Positions 61,401-64,000 of a DNA stretch of 64,000 nucleotides are shown piece after piece. Below the pieces are notes generated by a model. It was not told the DNA's origin and made no database searches. It worked only from the letters and a program-made list of their open reading frames with translations. Position numbers and translations under genes: made by a program. This DNA is from Dioszegia crocea (taxonomy: Eukaryota; Basidiomycota; Tremellomycetes; Tremellales; Bulleribasidiaceae). The DNA lies in the NCBI GenBank assembly GCA_001600615.1, contig BCKK01000001.1, forward strand, positions 3,229,826 through 3,293,825, given 5' to 3'. Each line of letters begins with the position of its first letter. Within the stretch, counting starts at the first letter, position 1.

Positions 61401-64000
61401 CGAAATCTACGTTCAGCGCGTCAACTCCCAGCGGACCCCGCAGGTTGTCGGCGGTCTGCTCGATGTTGACTGCGAGGAGACGGTCATTAAGAACCTCCTC
61501 ATGTCGGTGACTGGCGAGTTCCCGATCGACGAGCTAGTCGAGGAGGTGGAGAAGCGGAACCGGCTCAAGCTCATTCTTCCTTGGCTCAACTCCAAGGTTG
61601 AACAGGGCTCGACCGACCCGGCCGTCTACAATGCGGTCGCCAAGATTGCCATTGACTCGAATAACAACCCCGAGGCGTTCTTAAAGGACAACAACCTGTA
61701 CGACCCGGCTGTCGTCGGAAAGTACTGCGAGAAGCGAGACCCGTACCTCGCGTACATTGCCTACGCCAAGGGCTTCTGCGACAACGAGCTCATCCACATC
61801 ACCAACGAGAACCAGATGTACAAGCATCAGGCTCGATACCTCGTCAAACGGCGCGATGTCGATCTCTGGACGCGCGTCCTCGACCCCGAATCGATCCATC
61901 GCCGAGCTCTCATCGATCAGGTGGTTGCCACTGCTATCCCAGAGGCGACCGACCCTGACGATGTCTCGGTGACGGTCAAGGCGTTCATGCATATGGAGCT
62001 TCATGGCCCTTTGCTCGAATTGCTCGAAAAGATCATCCTCGAACAATCCCCCTTCTCCGATAACCGATCCCTCCAATCCCTCATGTTCCTCACTGCGATC
62101 AAGAACGATCGTGGCAAGGTCATGGGATACATCAACAAGCTATCGGGCTACGATATCGAGTCTATTGCCAAGGTCGCGACCGATGCCGGCCTTTACGAGG
62201 AGGCATTCACCATTTACTCGAAGCATGACAACCACGCCAAGGCGATGGATGTCCTCGTCGAGCACATGGTCTCCATCGAGCGCGGTCTATCGTACGCCAA
62301 CAAGATCAACCAGCCGGCCGTATGGTCTCGACTGGGTAAAGCTCAGTTGGACGGTCTGCGAGTCAAAGATGCCATTGACTCGTACATCAAGGCTGAGGAC
62401 CCATCGAACTTTGCCGAAGTCATCGAAATTGCCAACCGGGCGGGCAAACACGATGATATGGTCCGATATCTCCAAATGGCGCGTAAGACCGCTAGGGAGC
62501 CCAAGATCGATACCGAGTTGGCGTACGCCTATGCCAAGACGGATAGGCTGCACGACATGGAGGAGTTCTTGGCCATGACCAATGTGGCGGACGTGCTTCA
62601 GGTTGGAGAAAAGTGCTTCGAGGACGAGCTTTACCAGGCTGCCAAGTTGCTCTTCAGCAGTATTTCCAACTGGGCACGATTGGCTACTACCCTCATCTAC
62701 CTCGGCGAGAATCAATCTGCTGTTGACGCAGCGAGGAAGGCTGGAAACACACAGTACGTCTTTTGGTGCCGTCACTGAGTTTTGCTGACGACTTTAGGGT
62801 GTGGAAGCAGGTCAATGCTGCTTGTGTGGATAAGAAGGAGTTCCGACTTGCCCAGATTTGTGGTCTGAATTTGATTGTGAGCTTTAAACCTCCTTCCAGC
62901 GAGAAACGAGCTCGGTCAGCTGACTTGCATCAGGTCCACGCAGAAGAACTACCAGCCCTGCTTTCGCTTTACGAGCGCAATGGCTTCTTTGATGAAATCA
63001 TTAGCTTGATGGAGGGTGGGCTGGGTCTCGAACGGGCGCACATGGTGAGCTATCCAGATGCTTCATGGCACTGATTGAGCTGACATGGATAGGGGATGTT
63101 TACTGAATTGGCTGTGCTCTATGCCAAGTACAGGCCTGAGAAGCGTGAGTGACCCACCTGCGCTCGAAGAGTGCCGAGCTGATGTGATAGTCATGGAGCA
63201 CCTCAAGCTATTCTGGCAGCGAGTCAACATTGTAAGTGATTTGGAGCTGATCAAGGTGATGTGAGCTGATATTTGTCAGCCTAAAGTCATCAGGGCATCT
63301 GAGCAGGCTCATCTCTGGCCCGAGCTAGTCTTCCTGTACATCGTTTACGGTGAGTTGCCTTCTCTGGATTAATGTCACAGATCGTAAGCTGACACGCTAG
63401 ATGAACCGGACAATGCGGCTCTATCCATGATGGAGCGATTGAGTGACTGGGACCACGATCAGTTCAAGAAGGTCGTAGTGAAGGTTGCCAACATGGAGAT
63501 TGCCTACAGAGCTGTCTCGTTCTACCTGCAAAACCAAGTGCGTATTCGCAAGACTGATCAGTCTAGAACCCTCCGCTGATGGACACAGCCCAACCTCCTT
63601 CCCGACCTTCTCGCCTCCCTCACCCCCCGATTGGACCACGGCCGAGTCGTCAAAATCCTCCAGGCGGCAGATCATCTCCCCCTTGCCAAGCCATACCTCG
63701 TCGGTACCCAAAAGCTCAACATCACCGTTGTCAACGAGGCTTACAACGACCTGCTCATTGAAGAGGAGGACCACGTCACCCTTCGCAGCTCGCTTGAGAC
63801 TCACGACCAGTACGATGCCATCAAGCTTGCCAGGCGATTGGAGAAGCATGAGCTATTGGAGTTCAGGCGTATCGCAGCTCTGCTGTATAGAGTGAGTTTG
63901 AATTGGCCTGATGTGGTAACAAAAGCTGATCTTTTCAGCTCAACAGCATGCACGAAGAGTCACTGTCGCTGTCCAAAAGCGACAGATTATGGCGCGACGC
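58433..64000 (+). CDS. CHC1: Clathrin heavy chain, 3' end outside window
   Basis: Heavy chain of the clathrin triskelion for endocytic and TGN/endosome coats. Start MADKPIT at 58433; exon 2 is an 18-nt microexon 58506-58523 (FTEHVQ), followed by [20 protein letters not shown]. The N-terminal beta-propeller is intact: [109 protein letters not shown]. Alpha-solenoid CHCR repeats follow through the large exon 61132-62756 ([40 protein letters not shown], [20 protein letters not shown]). A small insertion ([16 protein letters not shown]) sits in one propeller blade. Many short introns; the C-terminal trimerisation region lies beyond 64000. Confidence 0.97.

Overview
The window is nuclear DNA from a basidiomycete yeast, most likely a tremellomycete. 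It is GC-rich and gene-dense, with about 26 protein genes on both strands. Nearly every gene is split by several very short GT..AG introns, mostly 32-60 nt, with CTNAC/CTGAC-like branch sites close to the acceptor. The gene families point the same way: a group X hybrid histidine kinase, a basidiomycete-type Zn2Cys6 regulator, an NFKBIL1-like protein and DUF3605/DUF4048-type proteins. No bacterial, viral or plasmid backbone was seen. I found no tRNA, rRNA or CRISPR. Exon boundaries were read by eye from splice signals and kept reading frames, so first exons and starts are the least certain part.

Layout, left to right. 1-6775 (-): hybrid histidine kinase, C-terminus cut by the window edge. 7135-8832 (+): a low-complexity protein with a TPX2-like C-terminus. 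9094-11799 (+): App1-type phosphatidate phosphatase. 11887-13674: a divergent arsenic pair, ArsH (-) and an Acr2/Cdc25-like arsenate reductase (+). 13704-15586 (-): DUF4048-like protein. 15700-18797 (-): Hrd3/SEL1L ERAD subunit. 19406-20670 (+): PhyH-type dioxygenase. 20765-22596 (-): bZIP/DUF3425 regulator. 23534-25325 (-): Pch2/TRIP13 AAA+ ATPase. 25534-25893 (+): small F-box gene. 26171-27246 (+): TfdA/TauD dioxygenase. 27818-28878 (+): ribosomal protein L11. 29296-30376 (+): RNA polymerase III subunit RPC31. 31023-33482 (+): Zn2Cys6 factor. 33681-34957 (-): DUF3605/Gig1-like protein. 35429-39756 (+): NF-X1/FAP1-type zinc-finger protein. 40434-42499 (+): MRH4-like mitochondrial DEAD-box helicase. 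42813-45374 (+): oxysterol-binding protein. 46057-47369 (+): second TfdA/TauD dioxygenase. 47703-48923 (+): NFKBIL1-like protein. 48999-50846 (-): proteasome ATPase RPT4. 51362-52860 (-): F-box-like protein. 53849-56074 (+): TRM2 tRNA methyltransferase. 56290-57185 (-): synaptobrevin/SNC R-SNARE. 57720-58011: a MITE with perfect terminal repeats and a 9-bp target duplication. 58433-64000 (+): clathrin heavy chain, 3' end cut.

Most of this is ordinary core-genome content: translation, transcription, proteasome, ERAD and membrane traffic. SNC and clathrin heavy chain, both vesicle-traffic genes, are divergent neighbours with the MITE between them. The accessory features are the MITE, the arsenic pair, three unlinked 2-oxoglutarate/Fe(II) dioxygenases and the bZIP/DUF3425 regulator. 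I did not find a convincing new multi-gene system. The best leads are the MITE, a Pch2 with an altered Walker B motif, an R-SNARE with an unusually long luminal tail, and possible mitochondrial N-terminal forms of App1, ArsH and Trm2.
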